Below are positions 17,577 to 27,873 of a stretch of 64,000 nt of DNA, piece by piece. Origin of the DNA: Polynucleobacter sp. MWH-HuK1 (GTDB lineage: Bacteria > Pseudomonadota > Gammaproteobacteria > Burkholderiales > Burkholderiaceae); assembly GCF_018881815.1 (NCBI RefSeq), contig NZ_JACVPP010000001.1, positions 1,869,654-1,933,653 on the forward strand. Direction: 5' to 3'. Each line of letters begins with the position of its first letter. The stretch's first letter is position 1. A program made the translations under genes and the position numbers. A model generated the notes under the pieces. The model was not told the origin of the DNA. It was given only the letters and a program-made list of their open reading frames with translations, and did no database searches.

Positions 17577-17623
17577 GCCTTAATTGTCCCAAAGATTGCT
17601 CGATGTGAGTCTAAAATCATTTC

Positions 17624-19120
17624 ATGCGCCATCAATCACCCTCAAGCTGGGCCGGAATCTGCGTCTTTATTGCCGCGGTAGTGCATTTGGCCCTGGGTTT
17701 TTCTATTGAGTTCTCAGTGGATGAGGCCCACTACGCTTTGTATGCCCAACACTTAGCTTGGAGCTATTTTGATCACCCACCTTTAGTAGGCTGGATTCAG
17801 TGGCCCCTGGTTGCCCTAACCTCCTCAGAGGGTTTGATTCGCCTTATCCCAGAATTGTTATGGATTATTTCTTGTTATTTGGTTTATCAAGTCACGATTG
17901 AGCTTCATCGCCTGATTCAAGGACGTAATGCCGGCTACCTCACCAGTACACTTCCATCAGCAAATTTATGCGGTCTATTGGCAGTGTTAATTATCACTGC
18001 CGCACCGATGCTTCATGTACTAGCAATTGGTTTATTGCCCGATACTCTACTGGCACCCTTAAGCCTTGGTCTGATGCTAATGGCGCTTCGTTGGCTAAGA
18101 AAAGATCAATTCAGCATTGGTGATTGGATTGTGACTGGCATCTTGCTGGGCCTCGCAGGCCTTAGCAAATACACTGCCGCTTTTACAGCGTTTGCATTGT
18201 TATTAGTATTCCTCAGCTCACCCAGAAAATCTTGGTTCACCAAAGTAGGTTTCTGGCTAGCAGCATTGACAGCCCTCTTGCTCATCTCGCCCGTGCTTTA
18301 TTGGAATTGGGTGAATGACTGGATTTCATTTAAATACCAACTAGCTCATGGCGGTGGCGGTGAATGGCTTTGGCGTCGACTAGCTGCGTATATTGGAATT
18401 CAAATTCTCGTCTTTGGTCCACTATTTATCTTGGGTTGCGTGATCTTTATTAAAGATTGCATGCATGGGGCGAAGCTTTCTCTAGTTGCACTTTTAGGAT
18501 TCTTTTTTATTCCTTTTGTAATTTTTACTAGCTTAGCGGGTGGGGGCGGCCTTCCTCACTGGACCTCCCCTGCATGGTTCTGCCTCGCTCCTTTTGCCGG
18601 AATTGGTTTAGCAAAAGCATGGGTAATGCAACATCGTCATTGGATTCGTATTTTGTTTTTCATCCAAATTGCAATCTGTTGTATCGGCTTTACTTATGTC
18701 TTATCTGGAGGAATTAGCTCAGGCGCAATCAAATCCAACCCCATTGCAGATTTGTACGGATGGAAAATTGCTGGCCAGAAAGCAGCTGAGCTGACCAAAG
18801 CCACCAAAGCAAATGGCATCGCCGTTCAAAACTGGACCTTAGGCAGTCGCGCTGCTTGGTATGCGTCACCCACCCCGGTATTTGTCTTAGATCAGAGACA
18901 AGATCAATTTGACCTATGGTTTGGCGAGATTCCGATTGGGGCAAATATCCTTCTTATCAGCTGGTCTGGAATGGCCTACCCTCTGCCAGTAGGCAATAAG
19001 TCTGCCTTTGAGGCATGCCAGCCCCTTGATAGCCTTGAAATTGAGCGATTTGGTCGAATTTTGTCCAAATTTGACTTTAGCCTTTGTAGCAAATGGCGGG
19101 GATCAGGTTCTTCAGAGTAA
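17624..19120 (+). CDS. ArnT-like glycosyltransferase (GT39/GT83, PMT_2 family)
   Basis: A 498-residue polytopic membrane protein with about eleven or more helices. The first periplasmic loop carries the acidic catalytic-type motif FSVDEAHYALYAQHLAW, followed by YFDHPPLVGW. That is the ArnT/PMT_2 signature in which Asp-Glu sits beside a His/Pro motif. Such enzymes move a sugar from a polyprenyl-phosphate donor to lipid A, protein or another glycan in the periplasm. It leads a plus-strand set with a flippase-like protein, a GT9 transferase and a PAP2 phosphatase, which points to an envelope glycan pathway. The acceptor is unknown. The C-terminal soluble part is about 90 residues. Confidence 0.82.
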   Translation: MRHQSPSSWAGICVFIAAVVHLALGFSIEFSVDEAHYALYAQHLAWSYFDHPPLVGWIQWPLVALTSSEGLIRLIPELLWIISCYLVYQVTIELHRLIQGRNAGYLTSTLPSANLCGLLAVLIITAAPMLHVLAIGLLPDTLLAPLSLGLMLMALRWLRKDQFSIGDWIVTGILLGLAGLSKYTAAFTAFALLLVFLSSPRKSWFTKVGFWLAALTALLLISPVLYWNWVNDWISFKYQLAHGGGGEWLWRRLAAYIGIQILVFGPLFILGCVIFIKDCMHGAKLSLVALLGFFFIPFVIFTSLAGGGGLPHWTSPAWFCLAPFAGIGLAKAWVMQHRHWIRILFFIQIAICCIGFTYVLSGGISSGAIKSNPIADLYGWKIAGQKAAELTKATKANGIAVQNWTLGSRAAWYASPTPVFVLDQRQDQFDLWFGEIPIGANILLISWSGMAYPLPVGNKSAFEACQPLDSLEIERFGRILSKFDFSLCSKWRGSGSSE

Positions 19121-19169
19121 TTCCCTCAAATTCAAGACCTTAGGCGCCCAAGGCATTATCCTTACGCTT

Positions 19170-20213
19170 ATGAGTTCACAAGCCAAGCCCACCCCAAAAA
19201 CCCAATCGGGGTGGAAATCCATTCTCAAACGAGCGTGGCCCACCATTCGCGTACTTCTGTCTATAGCATTGCTTTGGAAGGCTACTAGCGGAATTGATTG
19301 GCACTCACTTTTTAATACCCAAATTCAGATGCAACCACTCTGGTTTTTAGCTGCACTAGCCAGTATGATGAGCGCCTTTATTTGCGGCGGTTATCGCTGG
19401 GGATTATTCATGCAGGCAGTAGGGTTTCCACGCCGCATCCGCTCCTATATCGGCCTCTACTTTGCCGGTGGCCTCATCAATCAGGGGCTGCCAAGCACAT
19501 TAGGCGGCGATAGCTATCGCGCAATTACTGCGACTCATTTAACCAACACCGGCAACCTCTCTGAAACTAAAGAGTTAGATGAGGAACTTCATCACTCAGT
19601 AGACCTTGAGCACGCCACGCCGAAATTACGTTTAAGTTTTGCAATGGTCTTAGTCGATCGCCTTTTAGGTTTAGCAGGTAACAACTTACTCGGTGCTATT
19701 GGTTTGATATTAGGGGGTGCCACTCTTGCAGCTTGGGGACAAGACTTAGGATATGCAGTCATGGCAGTAATGTTGTTGGCAGGCGTAGCCATTGCGCTTA
19801 TCTTAGCTTGGGGGCCAAGCAAGCAGCTATTACAAAAATTTCTAGATCGCTTCAATATGAATAATGCGATGCCTGGAATTGAGTTAGCTTTTTCATGGCC
19901 AAAGAATATTGCGCAAGCGGGCTTAGCAATTGGCATCCACTTCCTCACCATTTTGACCTTGCTATTTTGCTTAAAGGCTTATGGAGTGGATGCACCTATT
20001 GAAAGTCTCATGATTGGCCTACCTGCCCTCAGCCTTCTACTCATGTTGCCAATCAGCATCTCTGGATGGGGATTGCGTGAAGCTACCCTTTCTTCAGTCT
20101 TGGCCTTATGGGGCGTAAATCCATCATTAACAGTGCTGGCCTCCATCAGCTATGGAGCAATTACTGTTTTGTCAGTTCTGCCTGGCGCCTACTTTTTATT
20201 AAAACGAAAATAA
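19170..20213 (+). CDS. Flippase-like integral membrane protein (UPF0104/LPG_synthase_TM family)
   Basis: A 347-residue membrane protein with about eight helices, of the lysylphosphatidylglycerol synthase transmembrane/UPF0104 group. Family markers are GGYRWGLFMQAVG, then GGLINQGLPSTLGGDSYRA (the conserved P-x-x-x-GGD-x-x-R), and late PISISGWGLREATL. Members are thought to move or modify lipid-linked substrates. I take the ATG at 19170. An upstream TTG at 19008 would overlap the GT39 gene by over 100 bases, which is unlikely. It probably acts on the same lipid-linked sugar as its neighbours, but that is inference. Confidence 0.78.
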   Translation: MSSQAKPTPKTQSGWKSILKRAWPTIRVLLSIALLWKATSGIDWHSLFNTQIQMQPLWFLAALASMMSAFICGGYRWGLFMQAVGFPRRIRSYIGLYFAGGLINQGLPSTLGGDSYRAITATHLTNTGNLSETKELDEELHHSVDLEHATPKLRLSFAMVLVDRLLGLAGNNLLGAIGLILGGATLAAWGQDLGYAVMAVMLLAGVAIALILAWGPSKQLLQKFLDRFNMNNAMPGIELAFSWPKNIAQAGLAIGIHFLTILTLLFCLKAYGVDAPIESLMIGLPALSLLLMLPISISGWGLREATLSSVLALWGVNPSLTVLASISYGAITVLSVLPGAYFLLKRK

Positions 20214-20231
20214 TTTTTTTAGAGCAAAACT

Positions 20232-21491
20232 ATGACTATTAGCGTCAATACTATGCGCGCCATTGATCATTGGGTCGGCGTACCTCTTTGTGCAATTGTG
20301 AGTCCTGTTATTGCTTTGATTGATGGCATTAAGAATGTATTTAATCGCGGACCAGAGACTCCAAAAAAATTACTCTTTATTGAACTCTCAGAAATGGGTA
20401 GTGCGATTTTGGTAGACCCAGCAATGCGCAATGCGCAGGCTCGTGGAGCAGAGATATTTTTCCTTATCTTTAAAAGTAATCGTGCCAGCCTCACTTTACT
20501 CAATACTGTTAAACCGGAAAATATCTTCACAATCGACTCATCCAGCTTGGGCGGCTTAATCAAAGACACGCTTCTCTTTCTATTACTTGCTCGCAAGCAT
20601 CGTATTGATACCGTTATTGATTTGGAGTTGTTTTCACGCTTCACAGCTTTACTAACTGGTATGTGTGGCGCACGCCGTCGTGTTGGATATCATATCTTTC
20701 ATGGCGAAGGCTTATGGCGTGGTTTCATGCTGACCCGTAAGGTCCATTACAACCCACACATTCACATTACTAAGAATTTTCTGTCGCTAATCCATGCAGC
20801 CTTTGCCCAAAAGATTGAAATTCCTTTTAGCAAGATTGAAATTCCTGATTCAGAGGTTCGTTTGGAACAGGCCATCATCAATCCAAGCGCTCTAGAAAAG
20901 GTTCGCGAACGAATTGAGAGGCTAGCGAAAGAAGCCAACATCCATTATGTGTCTGGGAAAAATCGTCTCATTCTGATTAACCCAAACGCGAGTGATCTGC
21001 TACCACAACGCCGTTGGGCGCAGCAGCGTTTTTCAGAGTTGATTCAAGCTATTCACCAGAAATACCCAGATGATCTGATTCTCATTACTGGATCGCCTAC
21101 TGAGTTTGCCTATGTAGAAAAAGTTCGCGCCGTTGCAAATATTAAAAATGCTCTGAACTTTGCCGGACAGGTCAGCTTTGCTGAACTACCACCCCTTTAC
21201 ACCCTATCCGATGTCATGGTGACCAATGACTCTGGTCCAGGCCATTTTTCAGCGGTAACACCATTAAGAACCGTTGTTCTCTTTGGCCCTGAGACTCCAG
21301 CTCTGTATGGTTCTGTTGGCAATTCCATCGCCATCACCGCCAATTTGGCTTGCTCTCCTTGCGTGAGTGCCGCCAATCACCGTAAGACACCTTGCCATGA
21401 CAATGTCTGCATGCAAGCCATCACCGTTCCACAGGTCTTAGATAAAGTGATGAAGCAATTACAAGATGCAGATCAGGCAAAGGCTCGTTAA
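20232..21491 (+). CDS. Glycosyltransferase family 9 (heptosyltransferase-like)
   Basis: A 419-residue GT-B enzyme resembling LPS heptosyltransferases. The N-terminal Rossmann half has ELSEMGSAILVDPAMRNA. The C-terminal half has the GT9 pattern INPNASDLLPQRRWAQQRF, then VTNDSGPGHFSAV with the nucleotide-sugar contact Asp, and a late Cys-containing segment (CSPCVSAAN...TPCHDN). GT9 enzymes transfer ADP-heptose or similar sugars to the LPS inner core at the cytoplasmic face. It follows the flippase gene after 18 bases and is followed by a PAP2 phosphatase after 5 bases. The exact donor and acceptor cannot be read from the sequence. Confidence 0.85.
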   Translation: MTISVNTMRAIDHWVGVPLCAIVSPVIALIDGIKNVFNRGPETPKKLLFIELSEMGSAILVDPAMRNAQARGAEIFFLIFKSNRASLTLLNTVKPENIFTIDSSSLGGLIKDTLLFLLLARKHRIDTVIDLELFSRFTALLTGMCGARRRVGYHIFHGEGLWRGFMLTRKVHYNPHIHITKNFLSLIHAAFAQKIEIPFSKIEIPDSEVRLEQAIINPSALEKVRERIERLAKEANIHYVSGKNRLILINPNASDLLPQRRWAQQRFSELIQAIHQKYPDDLILITGSPTEFAYVEKVRAVANIKNALNFAGQVSFAELPPLYTLSDVMVTNDSGPGHFSAVTPLRTVVLFGPETPALYGSVGNSIAITANLACSPCVSAANHRKTPCHDNVCMQAITVPQVLDKVMKQLQDADQAKAR

Positions 21492-21496
21492 GCTGG

Positions 21497-22279
21497 ATGA
21501 GTAAGAAAGCAATACCTGGGTTTGCTTGGTTCATCCCGCTAGCTCCATTTACGCTGGCAGCCATCACCTACTTCTGCGACCTTCAGAGCAGTAGCTTTCT
21601 ATATATCAATGAATTTACTCAGCAACTACCAGACACACTTTGGGCATGGCTTACCTTCCTAGGTAATGGTTGGGGTATTTTTGCGTTAGCTTTTCCACTC
21701 TTATTATTAGCGCCAAGAATCTTAACTGCAGGTATATTTGCTGGCGCTATAGCGGCTGTAACAAGCTCGCTATTGAAAGGCATATTCAATCTACCAAGAC
21801 CCGCAGGTATTTTGGCTGAAGGAAGTTTTTATCGCATCGGTGAAGCGCTATTACATAGAGCTTTCCCTTCCGGTCACACTCTTACAGCATTTGCTATTGC
21901 CAGCGCCTTCTATTTCTCAGCGCCCAGAGAAAAAAGGGCGCCCCTCCTGCTTTTATTTGTCTTGGCTGCATTCGTAGGGCTTTCGCGTAATGCGGTGGGA
22001 GCGCATTGGCTAACCGATGTTTTGGGTGGAGCAGGTTTTGGTATTTGGTGTGGCATGATTGGAGCTTGGTTAGCCAATCATTTTCCGGAGAACCAACTAG
22101 GCCCCAAAAAAATATGGACTCACCTAATTGCACTTGGTGGTGTTGTGGCAGCCTACTCACACTTCACCCAAAAAATGGATCTTGAATTAAATCAACCGCT
22201 GCAATACGCTTCGATTGTGATCATCTTGATTACGCTTGCACTATATGGCAAAGCGCAATTTACTCAAGAGCGTCCATAA
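21497..22279 (+). CDS. PAP2-family membrane phosphatase
   Basis: A 260-residue polytopic protein with the three-part PAP2 signature: KGIFNLPRPAG (around 95-105), FPSGHTLTAF (around 120-130) and SRNAVGAHWLTDVLGG (around 155-170). This class removes phosphate from lipid substrates such as undecaprenyl pyrophosphate, phosphatidic acid or lipid A in the periplasmic leaflet. Placed five bases after the GT9 gene, it likely recycles or remodels a lipid carrier for the cluster. It is longer than the core domain by extra C-terminal membrane helices. Confidence 0.85.
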   Translation: MSKKAIPGFAWFIPLAPFTLAAITYFCDLQSSSFLYINEFTQQLPDTLWAWLTFLGNGWGIFALAFPLLLLAPRILTAGIFAGAIAAVTSSLLKGIFNLPRPAGILAEGSFYRIGEALLHRAFPSGHTLTAFAIASAFYFSAPREKRAPLLLLFVLAAFVGLSRNAVGAHWLTDVLGGAGFGIWCGMIGAWLANHFPENQLGPKKIWTHLIALGGVVAAYSHFTQKMDLELNQPLQYASIVIILITLALYGKAQFTQERP

Positions 22280-22294
22280 TGAGTTCGACTCAAC

Positions 22295-23182
22295 ATGTTT
22301 AGCTACAGACATGCATTTCATGCCGGCAGTCATGCGGATATCCTTAAGCACCTCACCCTGATTCATTTGGTTGAATATCTACAAGAGAAGCCTGGGGCTC
22401 TCACCATAGTGGATACCCATGCTGGTGCAGGTGTTTATAGCTTGCAAGATGGCTTCTCAACCGTCAGCAAAGAAGCAGATGGCGGAATTTTTCGCCTCAC
22501 TCAATATGTGGAAACCTGTAAGCATGCGAATACACCGGTTCCAGAGAGTATTTTGGAGTATTTAAAATTCATCAATGCGGAGAATATTGATGGACAACTG
22601 ACAACTTATCCCGGATCCCCCTTCATTTTGGCTCGTCTATTGCGTCCGCAAGACCGTCTTAAGTTATTTGAGCTACATCCCAAAGAGATTGATATTCTGC
22701 GCCACAATATTGGCGAGCTCAAGCAATCAAAACAGATTGATATTTATGCCGAGGATAGCTTTTCCAGACTTAAAGGCTTACTACCCCCTCCCAGTCGGCG
22801 TGGCTTGGTATTGATTGACCCCTCTTACGAAGACAAACAAGACTATCGCTACCTTGAAACCGCCATGGAAGATGCATTGCAACGCTTTGCCACTGGCTGC
22901 TATGCAATCTGGTATCCCGTTATTTCCAGAAGAGAATCTATCGCTCTGCCTGATCGCCTGAAGAAAATTGCCGCAACGCATAAACGCTCTTGGCTTCATA
23001 CGGAGTTACGTGTTGAAAATGTGCCTGGTGAACGTCGCCTTCAGTCCAGCGGTATGTTTATTATTAACCCACCCTGGACCCTAGAAAAACATTTGGCTCA
23101 AGCCTTACCTACCCTATCGAAAGCGTTGGGCATTAATGGTGGTGGTCAATTTTTATTGAAAAGCTTTGAAGCAAAGAATTAG
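22295..23182 (+). CDS. rlmJ: 23S rRNA (adenine(2030)-N6)-methyltransferase RlmJ
   Basis: A 295-residue class I methyltransferase of the RlmJ/YhiR family. The conserved N-terminus MFSYRHAFHAGSHADILKH is present, the SAM region holds VDTHAGAGVYSL near 40, and the catalytic motif IV reads IDPSYEDK (DPPY-type with Ser for the second Pro) near 168. It methylates A2030 of 23S rRNA before assembly. Its stop overlaps the convergent SOUL gene stop by four bases. It starts 15 bases after the PAP2 gene but is unlikely to share function with it. Confidence 0.92.
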   Translation: MFSYRHAFHAGSHADILKHLTLIHLVEYLQEKPGALTIVDTHAGAGVYSLQDGFSTVSKEADGGIFRLTQYVETCKHANTPVPESILEYLKFINAENIDGQLTTYPGSPFILARLLRPQDRLKLFELHPKEIDILRHNIGELKQSKQIDIYAEDSFSRLKGLLPPPSRRGLVLIDPSYEDKQDYRYLETAMEDALQRFATGCYAIWYPVISRRESIALPDRLKKIAATHKRSWLHTELRVENVPGERRLQSSGMFIINPPWTLEKHLAQALPTLSKALGINGGGQFLLKSFEAKN

Positions 23183-23822
23183 TCGCGTAGGTTAATCATG
23201 ACCTCATTTCGCCGCATAAACGGCAAAGTCCAGGGCGGGTTGTAACGCGCAAAATTCGGTGCACCAGCGCTTTGAAGATTCTTGATCTTCATCCACTGCT
23301 CAAGTTCGAGAGTTTTCTCGGCAACTTTTTGGTCGTTATAAAAACCACTAAAGCTGATAACAGCCTTTTTCATTGCCAGAATTTGACGTAATTGCACTTG
23401 AGAATTTAATGGCTTAGGAATCGTTTCCATAGTGTACTCAGCCGGCATCACAAATGACACAACCCATTTACCAGCATTTGACTCAATTCCCACGGGAGCG
23501 GTCATGGCAATCTTTGCATTTTTTACTGATTGATCCACTACCGTCACCGGTGCAGTCATCGCTATTTTTTCACTCACTTGGTTCTGCCCAAATATATAGG
23601 CAGCAATTAGACGAAAGCCTTGACTAGATGCCCCATCTAAATCACCCTCAACCTGAACTTCAGCCACAATCATTGGCGCATATGCTCTGACTTCAAAAGG
23701 AGGTTCTTTTTCAAGAACAGTGTATTTTGGCTCTTCAGTTGCCATGACTGCCCCAGTAAATATAAAAGCAATGAGAATGAGAGCGCCTCTCAAAAAAGGG
23801 TGGCTCAAAAGATTTCTAGTGA

Positions 23823-23829
<7 letters not shown>
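23179..23829 (-). CDS. SOUL haem-binding family protein, exported
   Basis: A 216-residue protein with a hydrophobic N-terminal segment (GALILIAFIFTGAVMA, about 15-30) acting as signal peptide or anchor, then a SOUL/HBP domain (YTVLEKEPPFEVRAYAPM and later IAMTAPV repeated twice). SOUL domains bind haem or related tetrapyrroles in some members, but no axial ligand can be assigned here. The start is GTG at 23829, overlapping the LD-carboxypeptidase stop. Its role in the periplasm is unknown. Confidence 0.78.
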
Positions 23830-25222
<1,393 letters not shown>

Positions 25223-25687
25223 TTAGGCAGAGTGAATATCAGCCCAACAATTGGGCGTCTCGTAAAGACGAATGGATGAAAGCTCTAAGCGACCACCAAA
25301 GGCCTTACTAAATACTGGCTGCAAAATAGCAAACGCTGCATTCGCAAGATTTTCTACAGTAGGCACATGCTCCATGATGACAGTCTTGTGGTTAGGCAAT
25401 GTTGCCAAGAAAGCAACTAACCCCTCATCCTCTTTTGCCACTAAAAACGCATGGTCCCATAACTCAACAACGTATTGATTTGTTAAACGTTTGATGTCGC
25501 CAAAATCCAAGACCATCCCATCATCTGCTTTACCAGGATGATCTGCTACCTTACCAGTCAGCGTCACCTCTATTGCATAACGATGCCCATGAAGATGACG
25601 GCACTGCCCATCGTGATTCGGAATGCGATGGCCAGAGTCGAACTCGAGGCGGCGGGTAATAGAGATAGGGGGTTGTTTGATTGACAT
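25223..25687 (-). CDS. queD: 6-carboxytetrahydropterin synthase QueD
   Basis: A 154-residue member of the PTPS/QueD family that turns dihydroneopterin triphosphate into 6-carboxytetrahydropterin in queuosine synthesis. Zinc histidines are H20 (FDSGH) and H33/H35 (HLHGH), with the nucleophile Cys29 just before. C-terminal segments include VPTVENLANAAFAI and a late SIRLYETPNCWADI. It is 33 bases downstream of queE on the same strand. The next pathway enzyme, QueE, is present, but QueC is not in the window. Confidence 0.92.
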   Translation of the reverse strand: MSIKQPPISITRRLEFDSGHRIPNHDGQCRHLHGHRYAIEVTLTGKVADHPGKADDGMVLDFGDIKRLTNQYVVELWDHAFLVAKEDEGLVAFLATLPNHKTVIMEHVPTVENLANAAFAILQPVFSKAFGGRLELSSIRLYETPNCWADIHSA

Positions 25688-25720
25688 TAAGTACTCAATT
25701 AATATGTTTATTTAGCTAGA

Positions 25721-26374
25721 TTACCGAATCCCAATGAGTTTATGAGACTGCAGACTTAATCTCCATAAAGGGCGTTTTTGACATAGGGTTACAGCCAACT
25801 CTGTATTACTTTTTAGACCCGGACCATCCATAGGCTGCAAGAAGCGATTGCGATAGTCCATCTTCTCAAAACGCGCCATGATCTTTTCTAAATCTGCATA
25901 ATTTTGTTGCGGAATTACCAATTTCAGCTCATCAGCTTGCAAGACAATTAAGTCAGAGCCAGCTTTAGGGCTTACACAAACCCAATCAACTCCCTTGGGA
26001 ACTTTTATCGTGCCATTGGTTTCAATGGCGACTGCAAAACCTTTTTGGTGAAGCGCTGCAATTAATTCGTCATCCAACTGAAGAAGAGGTTCACCACCAG
26101 TAAAAACCACATAACGTTGCTGAGGTCCGGCAGAAGTACTGCGCCATGCAGTTTCAATTGCATCCGCAAGCGAAGCTGCGGTATCGAACTTGCCACCACC
26201 AAAACCATCACTCCCAACAAAATCGGTATCACAAAATTGGCAAATAGCGCTAGTGCGATCTTCTTCGCGTCCGCTCCATAGATTACATCCAGCAAAGCGG
26301 CAAAATACTGCCGCCCTACCAGCATGAGCACCTTCACCTTGGAGAGTGGGAAATAGTTCTTTTACGGTATACAT
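25721..26374 (-). CDS. queE: 7-carboxy-7-deazaguanine synthase QueE (Burkholderia type)
   Basis: A 217-residue radical SAM enzyme that makes 7-carboxy-7-deazaguanine from 6-carboxytetrahydropterin. Instead of CX3CX2C it has C30-x14-C45-x2-C48, the variant known from Burkholderia multivorans QueE, where an extra helix lies between the cysteines. The conserved start VKELFPTLQGEGAHAGR and the GGEPLLQ motif near 93-99 confirm the family. It lies upstream of queD. Confidence 0.93.
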   Translation of the reverse strand: MYTVKELFPTLQGEGAHAGRAAVFCRFAGCNLWSGREEDRTSAICQFCDTDFVGSDGFGGGKFDTAASLADAIETAWRSTSAGPQQRYVVFTGGEPLLQLDDELIAALHQKGFAVAIETNGTIKVPKGVDWVCVSPKAGSDLIVLQADELKLVIPQQNYADLEKIMARFEKMDYRNRFLQPMDGPGLKSNTELAVTLCQKRPLWRLSLQSHKLIGIR

Positions 26375-26402
26375 AGCAATGCACCTATTTTAAGCGCTTT
26401 GC

Positions 26403-27131
26403 TTACTTCCAGGAGATTAGCTCCCACTCCAGGAAATCTTCCCAGTAAGCATTAGACCAATATACGCCTGAGGTAATGTAGCGTCCTGAGCTCCTGCGAA
26501 CCACCCACCGACCAATCTCCGGAGAAAACCACAACTCCTCGCTCCGAATATTGCCAACCCTAAAGAGGTCGTTACTAACAAAATTCGGTATTTCGTTTTG
26601 AACTCGCAAGACTAAAAACTTACCAGCAGGAGATTTAATGCGCTCCCACTGGGTTGCAGACATACTAAGACCCCAGTAGTAAGTAGATCCAGGATAGGAA
26701 AGAACCTCATACTCGGTAGTGAAGAATTTATTCCAACCAACCTGCAATTGCTCGGGCCACAAAGGTATGGCTTTAGTAAATTTCTGAGGAGGCTGCCAGT
26801 GTGGATCTTGAATGACATACCCCCAAGGCGCCTGGATTTCATCAGGAAGTGGTCCCGCTTTAACCCCAGAGCGACTGATACGAATCTGCTCTCCCACTGA
26901 TACCACTCTCTCGGTGACGGTATCCACAATCTCTTGGTTAAAAACATTGCGAACTTGATAGACCCATTCTTGACCAATCTTTGGAGCCCTTACTGCAGGA
27001 GTTGGCATAGGTTGCACCTCTAGTCGACCCCTAGGAACGGGCTGAGACGAAATGCAACCCACCAGCAAAGCTGGTAACGCTATTAAAAGTAATCTGCGCA
27101 ATCTATTTACTTGTATGAAGTCAGTTGCCAT
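26403..27131 (-). CDS. Lipoprotein of unknown function, paralog of the next gene
   Basis: A 242-residue protein with a basic N-terminus and lipobox LVGC near residue 26 (LLIALPALLVGCISS). The mature part contains APKIGQEWVYQVRNVFN, PDEIQAPWGYV and IPLWPEQLQVGW, and later EELWFSPEIGRWVVRRSSG. The same landmarks recur in the upstream gene, so the two are tandem duplicates. No catalytic motif or known domain is recognised. The ATG overlaps the upstream stop by 25 bases and has AGAGGA about nine bases before it. Base use resembles the neighbours, so there is no sign of recent transfer. Confidence 0.72.
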   Translation of the reverse strand: MATDFIQVNRLRRLLLIALPALLVGCISSQPVPRGRLEVQPMPTPAVRAPKIGQEWVYQVRNVFNQEIVDTVTERVVSVGEQIRISRSGVKAGPLPDEIQAPWGYVIQDPHWQPPQKFTKAIPLWPEQLQVGWNKFFTTEYEVLSYPGSTYYWGLSMSATQWERIKSPAGKFLVLRVQNEIPNFVSNDLFRVGNIRSEELWFSPEIGRWVVRRSSGRYITSGVYWSNAYWEDFLEWELISWK

Positions 27132-27808
27132 TGATAGCTATCCTCTAAATTGGGCATACCCAATTGCCCCTGAATCATGTATGAACCAGATGATTCTTTG
27201 GCTACCCAGCGACCAATGCTTGGGGCGAACCAAATGGTTTGTTTACGAATGCAATTCACTTTATTGTCATCATTACTCTCGAAGTTAATTAGGTTTTGAT
27301 AACGCAATGTTAAGAAGGTTCCTGCAGGTACGGTAATTTGCTCCCAACCATGTGCACTCATATATTCTTGCCACCCATAAGCATTTTCAGAGTATCCGCC
27401 CAAGCTATATTTGGTGTTCAATTGCTTACTCCAGCTTGATGTCAGCTCCTCAGGCCATAGGGGAATCGGTGGCTTGAAACTTATGAGGCGTGGCCACGAA
27501 GTATCTAATTGAACTACACCCCATGGTCCCTGTATCTCGCTCGGTAATTGACTACCATCTTCATCTCTGCGCTCTATCACAATGGTTGAGCCAACACTAG
27601 CAACTCTTTCTGAAATTACTCCACGGATCTTGCCATCGAAAACATCACGCTTGACATATGTCCACTCCTGCCCAACTTGAGGCGCCCTCACATTTGGAGT
27701 TGGCTTTGGTTGAGCAACAGGAGTACCCCTTTGGTACGCCAAGGGAACACCACAGGCGACAGGGGCTAAGGCTGCTGACGCAATAAAAGTACGACGCGAT
27801 AAATTCAT
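27107..27808 (-). CDS. Tat-exported protein of unknown function, paralog of the downstream lipoprotein
   Basis: About 233 residues from the ATG at 27808, chosen because GGGAG lies six bases upstream. In-frame starts at 27823 and 27832 exist. The N-terminus LSRRTFIASAALAPVACG is a twin-arginine signal that also ends in a lipobox-like VAC. The mature part has APQVGQEWTYVKRDVFD, PSEIQGPWGVV, IPLWPEELTSSW, and FAPSIGRWVAKESSG, parallel to its downstream copy. Use of Tat here and of Sec by the copy is odd for a recent duplication. Function unknown. Confidence 0.72.
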   Translation of the reverse strand: MNLSRRTFIASAALAPVACGVPLAYQRGTPVAQPKPTPNVRAPQVGQEWTYVKRDVFDGKIRGVISERVASVGSTIVIERRDEDGSQLPSEIQGPWGVVQLDTSWPRLISFKPPIPLWPEELTSSWSKQLNTKYSLGGYSENAYGWQEYMSAHGWEQITVPAGTFLTLRYQNLINFESNDDNKVNCIRKQTIWFAPSIGRWVAKESSGSYMIQGQLGMPNLEDSYQWQLTSYK

Positions 27809-27873
27809 CTTCTTCTCCCGCATTAATCTCATTACTTCACAAAATGATTTTAAGTCTGAATCCTGCGATCAGG

